Assembly (NCBI GenBank): GCA_035647075.1
Contig: DASROF010000199.1
Coordinates: 1-27,593, forward strand
Reading direction: 5' to 3'
Origin: Gp6-AA40 sp035647075
GTDB lineage: Bacteria; Acidobacteriota; Vicinamibacteria; Vicinamibacterales; UBA2999
DNA: 27,593 bases
Within the stretch, counting starts at the first letter, position 1. The number at the start of each line of letters is the position of its first letter. Positions 14,596 through 21,626 of this stretch are shown piece after piece. Under the pieces are notes generated by a model. That model saw only the letters and a program-made list of their open reading frames with translations, was not told the origin of the DNA and did no database searches. The translations under genes were made by a program, and so were the position numbers.

Positions 14596-16029
14596 ATGCG
14601 CATCAGCCTGATTGCTCTTGCCGGGACTGTACTGGGAGCGTCGCTCCTCGCTGCGCCGCAGACCGCGCGGCTTGCCGACACCTCCGCGGCCGCTGCCGCC
14701 GCGCCCACGTTCTACAAGAACGTGCTACCGGTGCTGCAGCAGAACTGTCAGTCCTGCCATCGGCCTGGCGAGGTGGCGCCGATGTCGCTCCTGACCTATG
14801 AGCAGACGCGGCCCTGGGCGCGCGCGATCAAAACCGCGATCGCCAACAAGCAGATGCCGCCGTGGTTCGCCGATCCGGCCTACGGACACTTCGCGAACGA
14901 GCGTCGTTTGAGCACGCGCGAGATCGAAACGATCAACGCGTGGGTTGATGCCGGCGCACCGGCCGGCAACCCGAGCGACGCTCCGGCGCCGCTGGTCTTC
15001 GAGAACGGCTGGAACATCAAGCCGGACATCGTCGTCGAGATGCCGAAGGCGTTTCAGATTCCGGCGTCCGGGACCATCAACTACAAGTACGTGGTCGTGA
15101 AAGGCGTCTTCACCGAGGACCTGTGGGTCAGCGCGGCCGAGATGCGGCCAGGCAACCCGAAGGTGCTGCACCACGGCAAGGTCTGGGTCCGGCCGCCGGG
15201 ATCGAAGTGGATGGAGAGAGCGACGTACGGTGAGGCCTACGAGCGCGAATCGCAGAGCGCGGTCATGGGCAACAACTCGATCGAGGAAGGCAACGACATC
15301 CTTGGCAAGTTCAATCCCGGGCTCGGCGCGCAGCGCTTCGACATCGACGGCGCCGCCAAGTTCATCCCGAAGGGTTCCGACCTCGTCTTCGAGCTGCATT
15401 ACACGACGTCAGGTGAAGCGACGGCAGACGCGTCGCGCGTCGGGATCGTGCTCGCGAAGCAGGCGCCGAAGATGCGCTACTACTTTCACGCGGGACCGAC
15501 GGCCATGAACCTGGCGATTCCTGTGTCCGACGGCAACGCCGAAGTCGTCAGCGAGATCACGTTCGGCGAGGATGCACGCCTCGTCAATGCGCAGCCGCAC
15601 ATGCACCTGCGGGGTAAGGACTTCGAACTACGCGTCGTCACACCCGACAAGAAGATGACGACGGTGTTGAAGGGCACGTGGAACTTCGAATGGCAGATGG
15701 GCTATCAGTACGCGGAGCCGATCGCGCTGCCGAAGGGCTCCAAGCTGCAGTTCATCACGCACTTCGACAACTCGCCGGCGAACCGGTTTAATCCGGATCC
15801 CACGAAGAAGATTGTCTGGGGCCCACAGAACTGGGACGAGATGAGCAACTGCTTCATCGGTGTCCTGTTCCCAACGTCGACAGCACCAGAGAAGGTATTC
15901 CTGCGCTCGGGTCCGAGCCTGCTGCCCCGCGGCGAAAGTGGACCGACGCTGGCTGCGTTCGCGCAGGTCGATCCGAACGCCGTCGGCAAGGCGAGCAACG
16001 CGTCCAGCGGCGGCGCTTCGGTTCCTTAG
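14596..16029 (+). CDS. Secreted cytochrome c / PHM-like type II copper monooxygenase fusion
   Basis: The ATG at 14596 is chosen because AGGAGG lies 8 nt upstream and a signal peptide (ISLIALAGTVLGASLLAA) follows; an in-frame ATG at 14569 lies before that site. The product has 477 aa. Residues ~38-125 form a c-type cytochrome domain with heme motif CQSCH (51-55) and MPPW (87-90) as a possible Met ligand. Residues ~145-430 resemble copper type II ascorbate-dependent monooxygenases (PHM/DBH). Candidate copper ligands are all present: HH at 192-193, H268 in FELHYTTS, PHMH (H335, H337) and M416 in EMSNCF. In PHM, H107/H108/H172 and H242/H244/M314 play these roles. The product may oxidise an unknown substrate in the periplasm, with the heme as built-in electron donor. 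It converges on the DUF6152 gene. Confidence 0.85.
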   Translation: MRISLIALAGTVLGASLLAAPQTARLADTSAAAAAAPTFYKNVLPVLQQNCQSCHRPGEVAPMSLLTYEQTRPWARAIKTAIANKQMPPWFADPAYGHFANERRLSTREIETINAWVDAGAPAGNPSDAPAPLVFENGWNIKPDIVVEMPKAFQIPASGTINYKYVVVKGVFTEDLWVSAAEMRPGNPKVLHHGKVWVRPPGSKWMERATYGEAYERESQSAVMGNNSIEEGNDILGKFNPGLGAQRFDIDGAAKFIPKGSDLVFELHYTTSGEATADASRVGIVLAKQAPKMRYYFHAGPTAMNLAIPVSDGNAEVVSEITFGEDARLVNAQPHMHLRGKDFELRVVTPDKKMTTVLKGTWNFEWQMGYQYAEPIALPKGSKLQFITHFDNSPANRFNPDPTKKIVWGPQNWDEMSNCFIGVLFPTSTAPEKVFLRSGPSLLPRGESGPTLAAFAQVDPNAVGKASNASSGGASVP

Positions 16030-16062
16030 GCCTTCTTGGGCCTTCGGCCTCAGGCCTTAGGC
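16024..16062. terminator. GGCC-rich hairpins between convergent genes
   Basis: The 34-bp gap between two convergent stops is filled by short palindromes: GGCC-TTC-GGCC (16039-16049) and AGGCCTTAGGCCT, with CCTTAGGCC occurring twice, 30 bp apart (16024 and 16054). It is a possible bidirectional terminator, without a T-tract. Confidence 0.35.
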
Positions 16063-16063
16063 C

Positions 16064-16447
16064 TCACCATCGGCCGATGGTCTTGCCATCGGCTTCGAAC
16101 TTGGCGCCGATGAATTGGCCGGCGGCCGTGCCGTCCTTCATCGGATTGAAGCGGACGGTCACCACGTCACCCGCCTTGAACGTGGACGCGCGCCAGCCCT
16201 GACGCGAGAGCGTGTTGGGGCTGCCGCCTTCGAGGCTCCACTCAGTCTTCTTGCCGTTCTCGTCGATCACGACCTGCAGCCAGACATGCGGGTTGGTCCA
16301 CTGCAGTTCCTTGACGGTTCCCTTCTTCTCGACAACCTTGGCGTCGTCAAACATCGCCGCGGAGTGGTGAGCGAGAACCGAAGGGCCTAGCGAGATCGCG
16401 AACGCGATGGCAAGAGCAAGATTCAGTCGTTTCACGATGCGCTCCAT
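16064..16447 (-). CDS. DUF6152-like small exported protein
   Basis: This ~127-aa protein has a signal peptide (LNLALAIAFAISLGPSVLA|HH). The mature N-terminus AHHSAAMFDDAK and the later GTVKELQWTNPHVWLQV are the marks of the DUF6152 family: HHS right after cleavage, then a WxNPH motif. The His-rich mature start suggests metal binding, but no function is established. A second member lies at 26234. The start may be ATG 16447 or GTG 16435; the GTG has GGAG 6 nt upstream and directly begins the basic n-region of the signal peptide, so it is attractive. A hairpin repeat occupies the space just before the ATG. It probably shares a transcript with the gene ending at 16500. Confidence 0.82.
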   Translation of the reverse strand: MERIVKRLNLALAIAFAISLGPSVLAHHSAAMFDDAKVVEKKGTVKELQWTNPHVWLQVVIDENGKKTEWSLEGGSPNTLSRQGWRASTFKAGDVVTVRFNPMKDGTAAGQFIGAKFEADGKTIGRW

Positions 16448-16450
16448 TGC

Positions 16451-16475
16451 GGCACCCTTAAAAGGGTGCCCGACT
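16451..16475 (-). repeat. REP-like palindrome (GTCG-headed variant)
   Basis: Read on the minus strand: GTCG, then GGCACCC, a TTTTAA loop and GGGTGCC, a perfect 7-bp stem. It lies 4 bp before the DUF6152 start codon and next to a second hairpin. It resembles the GTAG-headed elements elsewhere in the window but has GTCG. Confidence 0.5.
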
Positions 16476-16479
16476 CACC

Positions 16480-16503
16480 GGCGCCGTTAAAAGGGCGCCC
16501 TAC
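16480..16503 (-). repeat. REP-like palindrome (GTAG-headed, GGCGCC type)
   Basis: Read on the minus strand: GTAG, GGCGCCC, a TTTTAA loop, then CGGCGCC, with one stem mismatch. The stop codon TAG of the upstream gene (16502-16500) lies inside the GTAG head. A related copy is at 20255-20277. Confidence 0.55.
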
Positions 16504-17315
16504 TTGTCGAGTGGCTTGCCGTCGGGCCCGAGCGTCAGCGTTTTGCCTGACGGGTCGATTGGGTTGCGATTGTTCTCCGCGCACGCATAGTCCCAGGCCC
16601 AGGTGCCGGCGGGCTGCTTCACGTAGCGCTTGGTGACCCGCCACTGTCCCTTCAGCGCCTTGGCATCCTCGATGACCATCTGCGCCTCCATCGTATTCTC
16701 ATCGACCTTCCGCAGCCGTGTGGTCGCGCGGCTGGCGTCGCTGAGAATGAGACCGGTGCGATCGACGATCACATCGTTGTCTTTGGAGCCTTTCAGGCTG
16801 ATGGTGTTGAAGACGAGCGTGTCGCCTTCCCAGTAGCCGACCGACGCGCCGTTATACGTCGGCCAGAGATCTTCGGACGCGGGGTGCTTCCGCCCGTCGG
16901 TGTAGATGCGCAACACGTTCGGCCCGTTCTCGGCGATCACATATACGGCGGCCGGCGTCACGGCGAACTCGTAGACGTCAGGCACGTTCATGATGCGCGG
17001 AAAGCCGTGCGGCGTGCCGCATGTGCTGACGGGATCGGGGAACTTGCCCTGGCGTACGAGCTCGATGTTCTTCCGATACTTCGCTTCCCACTCGTCCGTG
17101 TACGGAGGAGCCTCGCGAACACCCGGCTCGCCGGCGCGGCCGGTCGGCGGCTGGACGCTCGCGCGATCGAAGACGGTCGGACCCTGCATGGCCCAGATGC
17201 CGGACCAATCGGGCAGCGTTGGCCGCGTGCCCTGCGCGTCCGCACCGATGATGGCGACAACACAGAAAAGCGCAGCGCCGGCAATGACGCTGGCCATGGA
17301 AGGCAGACGTGTCAC
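16500..17315 (-). CDS. Exported protein of unknown function (YTDGR/PTYNG type)
   Basis: The GTG at 17315 is preferred: AGGTGA lies 5 nt upstream and the product starts with a good signal peptide (TRLPSMASVIAGAALFC... ADA|Q). The frame itself is open up to a GTG at 17342. The mature part begins with LPDWSGIWAMQGP and contains YVIAENGPNVLRIYTDGRKH, PTYNGASVGYWEGDTLVFNT and DRTGLILSDASRATTRLRK, a pattern I know from widespread exported proteins of acidobacteria and proteobacteria that have no assigned function. The strand-rich blocks suggest a lipocalin- or beta-barrel-like fold. It lies 52 bp upstream of the DUF6152 gene on the same strand, and such proteins often neighbour that family. The stop codon lies inside a REP-like repeat. 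Confidence 0.8.
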   Translation of the reverse strand: MTRLPSMASVIAGAALFCVVAIIGADAQGTRPTLPDWSGIWAMQGPTVFDRASVQPPTGRAGEPGVREAPPYTDEWEAKYRKNIELVRQGKFPDPVSTCGTPHGFPRIMNVPDVYEFAVTPAAVYVIAENGPNVLRIYTDGRKHPASEDLWPTYNGASVGYWEGDTLVFNTISLKGSKDNDVIVDRTGLILSDASRATTRLRKVDENTMEAQMVIEDAKALKGQWRVTKRYVKQPAGTWAWDYACAENNRNPIDPSGKTLTLGPDGKPLDK

Positions 17316-17360
17316 TGACTTCACCTCGCTGCCGATTATCACTCCGAACAGGTAGCCGGT

Positions 17361-17385
17361 GGGTCCGGCTGGAGCCGGAAGCTAC
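17361..17385 (-). repeat. REP-like palindrome (GTAG-headed, CCGGC type)
   Basis: Minus strand: GTAGC, then TTCCGGC, loop TCCA, then GCCGGAC. The stem is TCCGGC/GCCGGA (6 bp). It lies between two minus-strand genes, 12 bp from a second copy. Confidence 0.6.
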
Positions 17386-17397
17386 GGGTAGCGGAGT

Positions 17398-17422
17398 GGG
17401 TCCGGCTGAAGCCGGACACTAC
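17398..17422 (-). repeat. REP-like palindrome (GTAG-headed, CCGGC type)
   Basis: Minus strand: GTAGT, then GTCCGGC, loop TTCA, then GCCGGAC, a perfect 7-bp stem. It starts 17 bp after the stop of the gene at 17440 and is the cleanest copy in the window. Confidence 0.65.
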
Positions 17423-17439
17423 AGCCGGACGCGTGCGGT

Positions 17440-17886
17440 TCAGGGAAGGCGGCGAAGCGCCCGTGTTTCGTTGTGCAGATTGTGAACGACGAGGAACGTG
17501 CGGAAAGCCGCCATGCCCCACATGCCTGCTGCCGCAACCTTCGGGTGCCGCGGGCCCATCATCATGTTCCAGGCGGTGAAAGTACCGACGTCGATTGCGG
17601 CGCCGATGGCGACGAGCTTGCCCGGCGACTTCTGAAACGGCTGCAGAAGAACGTTCGTCTCGCGCACGTGATAGTTGGTCAACGCGTGATACGTCGATGC
17701 CCAGTCAGCGGCGGCAGCGACGCTGGCGAGGGTGGTCGGCATTCTCAAGCTCGGACGCAGCTCCTGCGCCGACGCACGGCCTGCCACGATCCCCTGAAGC
17801 AGAGACACAACGAACACAGCGGCCACGAGCCGCCATCCTCGCCCAAGGAACCGCGAGCGGTTCCGGTAGACCGGGATGTAAGGCAT
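17440..17886 (-). CDS. Small membrane protein of unknown function
   Basis: The 148-aa product has a basic N-terminus (YRNRSRFLGRGWR), a hydrophobic segment that may be a signal peptide or TM (LVAAVFVVSLLQGIVAGRASA), then DWASTYHALTNYHVRETNVLLQ and two further weakly hydrophobic helices. The middle stretch (D-x-x-x-T then E-x-N-x-L-x-P) loosely resembles DUF5658-type membrane proteins; this is tentative. GGGG lies 4 nt upstream of the ATG. It looks monocistronic, with two REP-like elements directly downstream and a hairpin in its leader. Confidence 0.7.
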   Translation of the reverse strand: MPYIPVYRNRSRFLGRGWRLVAAVFVVSLLQGIVAGRASAQELRPSLRMPTTLASVAAAADWASTYHALTNYHVRETNVLLQPFQKSPGKLVAIGAAIDVGTFTAWNMMMGPRHPKVAAAGMWGMAAFRTFLVVHNLHNETRALRRLP

Positions 17887-17940
17887 AGGTCCCCTATCGG
17901 GCTTGAAAACGCTTGTCTGTAGAAGGTTTGGGTCGACGCC

Positions 17941-17975
17941 GGCCGACTCATCTTGACGTCGGCCTGAAGAGTATA
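17941..17975 (-). promoter_or_regulatory. Candidate -10 box and leader hairpin upstream of the 17886 gene
   Basis: On the minus strand TATACT (17975-17970) is followed by a leader hairpin with stem GGCCGAC/GTCGGCC (17964-17958 and 17947-17941) and a 10-nt loop, ~55 nt before the ATG. No clear -35 is visible. Confidence 0.25.
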
Positions 17976-18056
17976 CGGCGAGGTTGAGGTTGGCGGTAGA
18001 GGTGACCGATTTGAGCGGTTCAGCTCATCTATATTGAATTCAGATTAGATTCAGAT

Positions 18057-18080
18057 GGTCCGGCCGAAGCCGGACATTAC
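18057..18080 (-). repeat. REP-like palindrome (GTAA-headed variant, TTCG loop)
   Basis: Minus strand: GTAAT, then GTCCGGC, loop TTCG, GCCGGAC: a perfect 7-bp stem with a TTCG tetraloop. It lies 1 bp beyond the pirin stop codon. It differs from its sisters by GTAA in place of GTAG. Just beside it (18038-18056) ATTCAGAT occurs twice with an 11-bp period. Confidence 0.6.
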
Positions 18081-18081
18081 G

Positions 18082-18780
18082 TCACGCGAGATCGAATACG
18101 AGCACTTCAGCATCCGAGCGCGCGGTCAGGTCAAGTGCGGATTCGTCCGACACGGCGGCACCGTCGCCGGCGGCGAGCGACTCTCCATTCACCGTGACAT
18201 CGCCGCGCGCAACCTGCACCCATGCATGACGACCCGGACGCATGTCGAGATGCGCAGCGTCGCCCGGCTTGAACAGTCCAGCGTATAGCTCCGCATCCGA
18301 ATGCACGGTGATCGACCCGTCACGCCCGTCCGGCGAAGCGACCAGCCGCAACCGGCCCTGCTTTTCCGCATCATCGAACCGCTTCTGCTCGTAGCTCGGC
18401 GTGATACCACGCTCTACGGGCCGCAGCCAGATCTGGAAGAAGTGCGCCGGCTTGTTGTGCGACGGGTTCGTCTCGCTGTGCAGCACGCCCTTGCCCGCCG
18501 ACATCCGCTGGACGTCGCCAGGCCTGATCACCGAGCCGGTGCCCATGTTGTCCTTGTGCGACAGCTCACCTTCAAGCACGTAGGAAATGATTTCCATGTC
18601 GCGGTGGCCGTGCGTCCCAAACCCCTGCGATGGCTGAACGCGGTCTTCGTTGATGACTCGAAGCGACCGGAACCCCATGTGTGCCGGATCGTGGTAGTCC
18701 GCGAACGAGAATGTGTGGCGGCTGTCGAGCCAACCGTGGTTGGCGCGTCCGCGTTGCTCGGATGGGCGACGAACGATCAT
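18082..18780 (-). CDS. Pirin family bicupin (YhhW-like, quercetinase-type metal site)
   Basis: The 232-aa product is a two-cupin pirin of the short YhhW type. The N-terminal cupin keeps all four metal ligands: H57 and H59 in GFGTHGHRDMEI, H101 and E103 in AGKGVLHSE. E. coli YhhW uses the same positions and has quercetin 2,3-dioxygenase activity; the real substrate in this organism is unknown, and other pirins act as redox-sensing regulators. DSRHTFSFADY near residue 20 is also typical. AGAGGA lies ~5-7 nt before the ATG. Only 20 bp separate its start from the divergent DUF1343 gene, so their promoters must overlap or lie inside the neighbour. A REP-like element follows the stop. Confidence 0.93.
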   Translation of the reverse strand: MIVRRPSEQRGRANHGWLDSRHTFSFADYHDPAHMGFRSLRVINEDRVQPSQGFGTHGHRDMEIISYVLEGELSHKDNMGTGSVIRPGDVQRMSAGKGVLHSETNPSHNKPAHFFQIWLRPVERGITPSYEQKRFDDAEKQGRLRLVASPDGRDGSITVHSDAELYAGLFKPGDAAHLDMRPGRHAWVQVARGDVTVNGESLAAGDGAAVSDESALDLTARSDAEVLVFDLA

Positions 18781-18800
18781 CGGGTTCCTCTCGCTAGATA

Positions 18801-19991
18801 ATGAAAGCCATGTCCCGTGAAACCAGCGTCGCGGTCCGGCTCGGATCCGACGTACTCATCACATCCGGGCGGCTGCGCGGCCTCCGGGTGGGCGTCGTCT
18901 GCAACCACGCATCACTCGACCGCGGCTTCTTCCACATCGTCGATCGGCTTGCTGCAGCAGGCGATGTAGAACTGGCGGCGATTTTCGGACCGCAGCATGG
19001 CTTCCGGTCGGACGTCCAGGACAACATGATCGAGACGCCGCACCGCGACGACCCGTCGCGCCGCGTCCCGATCTATTCCCTCTATAGTGAGACGCGCGAA
19101 CCGACCGCGGAGATGCTGAAAGGGCTCGACGTCCTCGTCATCGACCTGCAGGACATCGGCGCGCGCATCTATACGTACATCTACACGATGGCCAACTGCC
19201 TGCGGGCCTGCGGCCGTCACGGTGTTCCGGTCATCGTCTGCGATCGCCCCAACCCCATCAATGGCATAGACGTCGAAGGGCAGACGCTCGTCGCCGGCTA
19301 TGAATCATTCGTCGGGCTGTTTCCGATTCCTATGCGTCATGGGATGACCATTGGCGAGCTGGCGGGGTTCTTCAACCGCACGTTCAATCTCGGCGCGTCG
19401 GTCGAAGTAGTGCGGATGGAAGGCTGGCAACGCGAAATGTTCGCGGACGCCATGGATCTGCCGTGGGTGATGCCTTCGCCAAATATGCCGACGCTCGACA
19501 CGGCGGTGGTGTATCCGGGCACGGTGCTGTTCGAGGGGACGATGCTGTCGGAGGGTCGGGGAACGACTCGACCGTTCGAGCTGGTTGGCGCGCCGTGGAT
19601 TGAAGGTGAACGTTTTGCGCGCGAAATGAACGCGCTGAGCTTACCGGGTGCGCATTTCCGGCCCGCCGTGTTCGAGCCAACCTTTCAGAAACACGCCAGG
19701 ACCTCGTGTGGCGGCTGCCAGATTCACGTCACAGACCGGCGCGCGTTCCGGCCCGTGCTCACAGGAGCTGCACTGATCGCGATGTTCCGGCGTCAGAACC
19801 CGGACAAGTTCGCGTGGAGACAGCCGCCGTACGAGTACGAGCACGAGAAGCTGCCGATCGACATCCTCGCCGGGTCGAGCACGCTGCGGCAGCAAATTGA
19901 AGAAGGCGTCGCGCCACAGGTCATCGCCGACAGCTGGCGTGACGACGAAGCGGCGTTCCGCCGCGCGCGGCAGTCCTTTCTTCTGTATTAG
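18801..19991 (+). CDS. DUF1343 family protein, NamZ-like exo-beta-N-acetylmuramidase (GH171)
   Basis: The 396-residue product spans the whole DUF1343 family: RLRGLRVGVVCNHASLD near residue 25, AIFGPQHGFRSDVQDN, IYSLYSETREPTAEML, then the signature VIDLQDIGARIYTYIYTM, VIVCDRPNPINGIDVEG and RHGMTIGELAGFFN. Bacillus subtilis NamZ (YbbC) of this family cleaves terminal MurNAc from peptidoglycan fragments during cell-wall recycling. Here I see no signal peptide, so the enzyme may act in the cytoplasm, or the N-terminus may be misjudged. Two ATGs (18801, 18810) compete; neither has a clear Shine-Dalgarno, and TAGATA sits directly upstream. No other MurNAc-recycling genes (murQ, amgK, nagZ) are visible. 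Confidence 0.9.
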   Translation: MKAMSRETSVAVRLGSDVLITSGRLRGLRVGVVCNHASLDRGFFHIVDRLAAAGDVELAAIFGPQHGFRSDVQDNMIETPHRDDPSRRVPIYSLYSETREPTAEMLKGLDVLVIDLQDIGARIYTYIYTMANCLRACGRHGVPVIVCDRPNPINGIDVEGQTLVAGYESFVGLFPIPMRHGMTIGELAGFFNRTFNLGASVEVVRMEGWQREMFADAMDLPWVMPSPNMPTLDTAVVYPGTVLFEGTMLSEGRGTTRPFELVGAPWIEGERFAREMNALSLPGAHFRPAVFEPTFQKHARTSCGGCQIHVTDRRAFRPVLTGAALIAMFRRQNPDKFAWRQPPYEYEHEKLPIDILAGSSTLRQQIEEGVAPQVIADSWRDDEAAFRRARQSFLLY

Positions 19992-20100
19992 AAGTGCCGC
20001 CGCGTCGATCGATCCGAGCTCAATAGTGCCCGTGAGCCGTTCCCGACGAAGGTCAGGCCGACTCGAATGTACTGACCGCGCGAGAAGGCTGGGGCGGCCA

Positions 20101-20119
20101 GCCAGCTCACGGAGCTGGC
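20101..20119. repeat. Hairpin in intergenic region between NamZ-like and LOG genes
   Basis: CCAGCTC (20102-20108), loop ACG, GAGCTGG (20112-20118) form a 7-bp stem flanked on each side by CGGCCAG-type sequence. It lies in a 282-bp gap between convergent genes and could end transcription of the plus-strand gene, although it is ~110 bp past the stop. There is no T-tract. Confidence 0.35.
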
Positions 20120-20254
20120 GGCCAGCGATGGTACGAGCCCTCGCAGCGGTCCGGCCACCGTAGTCGGGATTCAGCTCTCGGGCACTACTGAGATCGCGTA
20201 CGCCTCGGCCTCGCGCGTCTGCTCATTTCGCAAGATGCGTTAAAACCGATATCC

Positions 20255-20277
20255 GGCGCCCCCAAAGGTCGCCCTAC
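20255..20277 (-). repeat. REP-like palindrome (GTAG-headed, GGCGACC type)
   Basis: Minus strand: GTAG, GGCGACC, loop, then GG-GCGCC, an imperfect stem. The stop codon TAG of the LOG gene (20276-20274) falls inside the GTAG head, just as at 16480-16503. Confidence 0.5.
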
Positions 20278-21137
20278 GAGCGCGTCTTCGCAATGCCGGG
20301 CGCCCTCATCTCCTGCGGTGTCGGCGGCATCAGATGGTGTTCGGTCAGGTGCGCCTTCAGCAGCGCGAACGCTTCCTCCGGCGCGTTGGCGCGCTGCACG
20401 AGGTCGATGTCTCCCGGGCTGATGGCTCCCCACTCCTCCATCGGCTTCAGATTCATGATCGGGTCCCAGTAGTCGGTGCCGTAGAGAATGATCTGAATCT
20501 GCTTCTCCAGCTTTTCAGTCTGCATCAAAGTGAGGATCTCGAACATCTCATCGAGCGTGCCGAACCCGCCTGGGAAGATGACGAGCGCCTTGGCGAGATA
20601 CGCAAACCAGAACTTGCGCATGAAGAAATAGTGGAACTCGAAGTGCAGGCCGTCCGTGATGTAGCTGTTGGCGCCCTGTTCGAAGGGCAGCCTGATGTTC
20701 AGGCCGATCGTCTTGCCGCCAGCCTCATGGGCGCCACGATTCGCTGCCTCCATGATTCCGGGACCACCGCCGGAGGTCACCACAAAGCGGTGGTGTGTCG
20801 ATTCGAGTGACATGGCCCACGTCGTCAGAAGATTCGCCAACTCGCGCGCTTCTTCGTAGTAGCGCGACCACTCGACCGCCTTGCGGCCACGCGCGAGGTG
20901 CGCCTCGAGTTCGGCATTGGCGCGGCGTCCGGCACGCCGCTCGAGCCGCTCGAGCGCCTGCTCCGCCGATTCGCGGCTGTGAATCCGCGCCGATCCGAAG
21001 AAGACGACGGTGTCCTGGATGTTCTGCGCCTTGAAGCGGCCGAGCGGTTCAGAGTATTCGGCCAGAATACGGATCGGGCGTGCTTCTTCGCTTTCCAGAA
21101 ACGTCGGGTCGAGGTAGGCGAGCGGCTGCGAGTCCAT
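20274..21137 (-). CDS. LOG family (Rossmann fold) nucleotide-binding protein
   Basis: From the ATG at 21137 the product has 287 aa. It shows the LOG/lysine-decarboxylase-like signatures: VVFFGSARI near the N-terminus, VVTSGGGPGIMEAANRGA (nucleotide-binding GGGPGxMEA) and VIFPGGFGTLDEMFE (PGGxGTxxE). Family members are phosphoribohydrolases that release base and ribose-5-phosphate from nucleoside monophosphates; plant LOG acts on cytokinin nucleotides and E. coli PpnN on purine nucleotides. The longer N-terminus and the insertion between blocks resemble the PpnN-like group. An upstream in-frame start (21194) would overlap the divergent SRPBCC gene and adds unconserved residues. The start lies 17 bp from that gene. 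Confidence 0.9.
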   Translation of the reverse strand: MDSQPLAYLDPTFLESEEARPIRILAEYSEPLGRFKAQNIQDTVVFFGSARIHSRESAEQALERLERRAGRRANAELEAHLARGRKAVEWSRYYEEARELANLLTTWAMSLESTHHRFVVTSGGGPGIMEAANRGAHEAGGKTIGLNIRLPFEQGANSYITDGLHFEFHYFFMRKFWFAYLAKALVIFPGGFGTLDEMFEILTLMQTEKLEKQIQIILYGTDYWDPIMNLKPMEEWGAISPGDIDLVQRANAPEEAFALLKAHLTEHHLMPPTPQEMRAPGIAKTRS

Positions 21138-21154
21138 GATGCGATCATTCTCCC

Positions 21155-21613
21155 ATGCGTGAGTTCGACCACAGCGTCGCGATCGCGGCAACACCCGCTC
21201 GTGTGCTTGACGCGTTCTTCAACGAAGCGGATCTCTCGGCGTGGTGGCACGTCAGTCGTTCGCTGTGCCACGCCCGGTCATTCGGCAACTACGCGGTCGA
21301 ATGGCCGCCGACCGAGTGGACGGACGACGTCCTGGGCCGCTGGGGTGGCGCGTTCCGCGGAACGGTGATCGACTTCAAACCAGGCAAGGAGTTCTTCATC
21401 GCCGACGCGTACTGGCTGCCGCCGGATGGCGATCCGATCGGCCCGATGGCATTCGAAGTCAGCTGCACGACGCTCGGCGAGCGCATGGTGCTTCGCGTGC
21501 GTCAGTCGGGCGGCGAACCCAATCGGCGATGGACCCGCTACTACGAGGTACTGGCATCCAGGCTGACGGCGTCGATGGACGAACTGAAGCGGTTCGTCGA
21601 GTCGGGCGCCTAG
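21155..21613 (+). CDS. SRPBCC/AHSA1-like START-domain protein
   Basis: The 152-residue product fits the SRPBCC (Bet v1-like, AHSA1 subgroup) fold: VAIAATPARVLDAFFNEADLSAWWHV at the start, a central strand with GGAFRGTVIDFKPGKEFFIAD, VSCTTLGERMVLRVRQSGG, and a C-terminal helix TASMDELKRFVESG. Such proteins bind hydrophobic ligands in a deep cavity; a role cannot be predicted. It starts 17 bp from the divergent LOG gene and ends 13 bp before the large palindromic element. No Shine-Dalgarno is seen; GATCAT lies 6 nt before the ATG, so a leaderless transcript is possible. Confidence 0.85.
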   Translation: MREFDHSVAIAATPARVLDAFFNEADLSAWWHVSRSLCHARSFGNYAVEWPPTEWTDDVLGRWGGAFRGTVIDFKPGKEFFIADAYWLPPDGDPIGPMAFEVSCTTLGERMVLRVRQSGGEPNRRWTRYYEVLASRLTASMDELKRFVESGA

Positions 21614-21626
21614 GTAACGGAGGTTA

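Noticed and set aside
17361..17422. CRISPR-like array from two adjacent similar repeats
   Set aside because: There are only two copies, both palindromic, with a 12-bp spacing, no leader and no cas genes; REP-like elements explain them better.
20041..20250. A small gene in the gap between the NamZ-like and LOG genes
   Set aside because: Short frames there have no start signal or recognisable product; only a hairpin and a REP-like repeat are visible.
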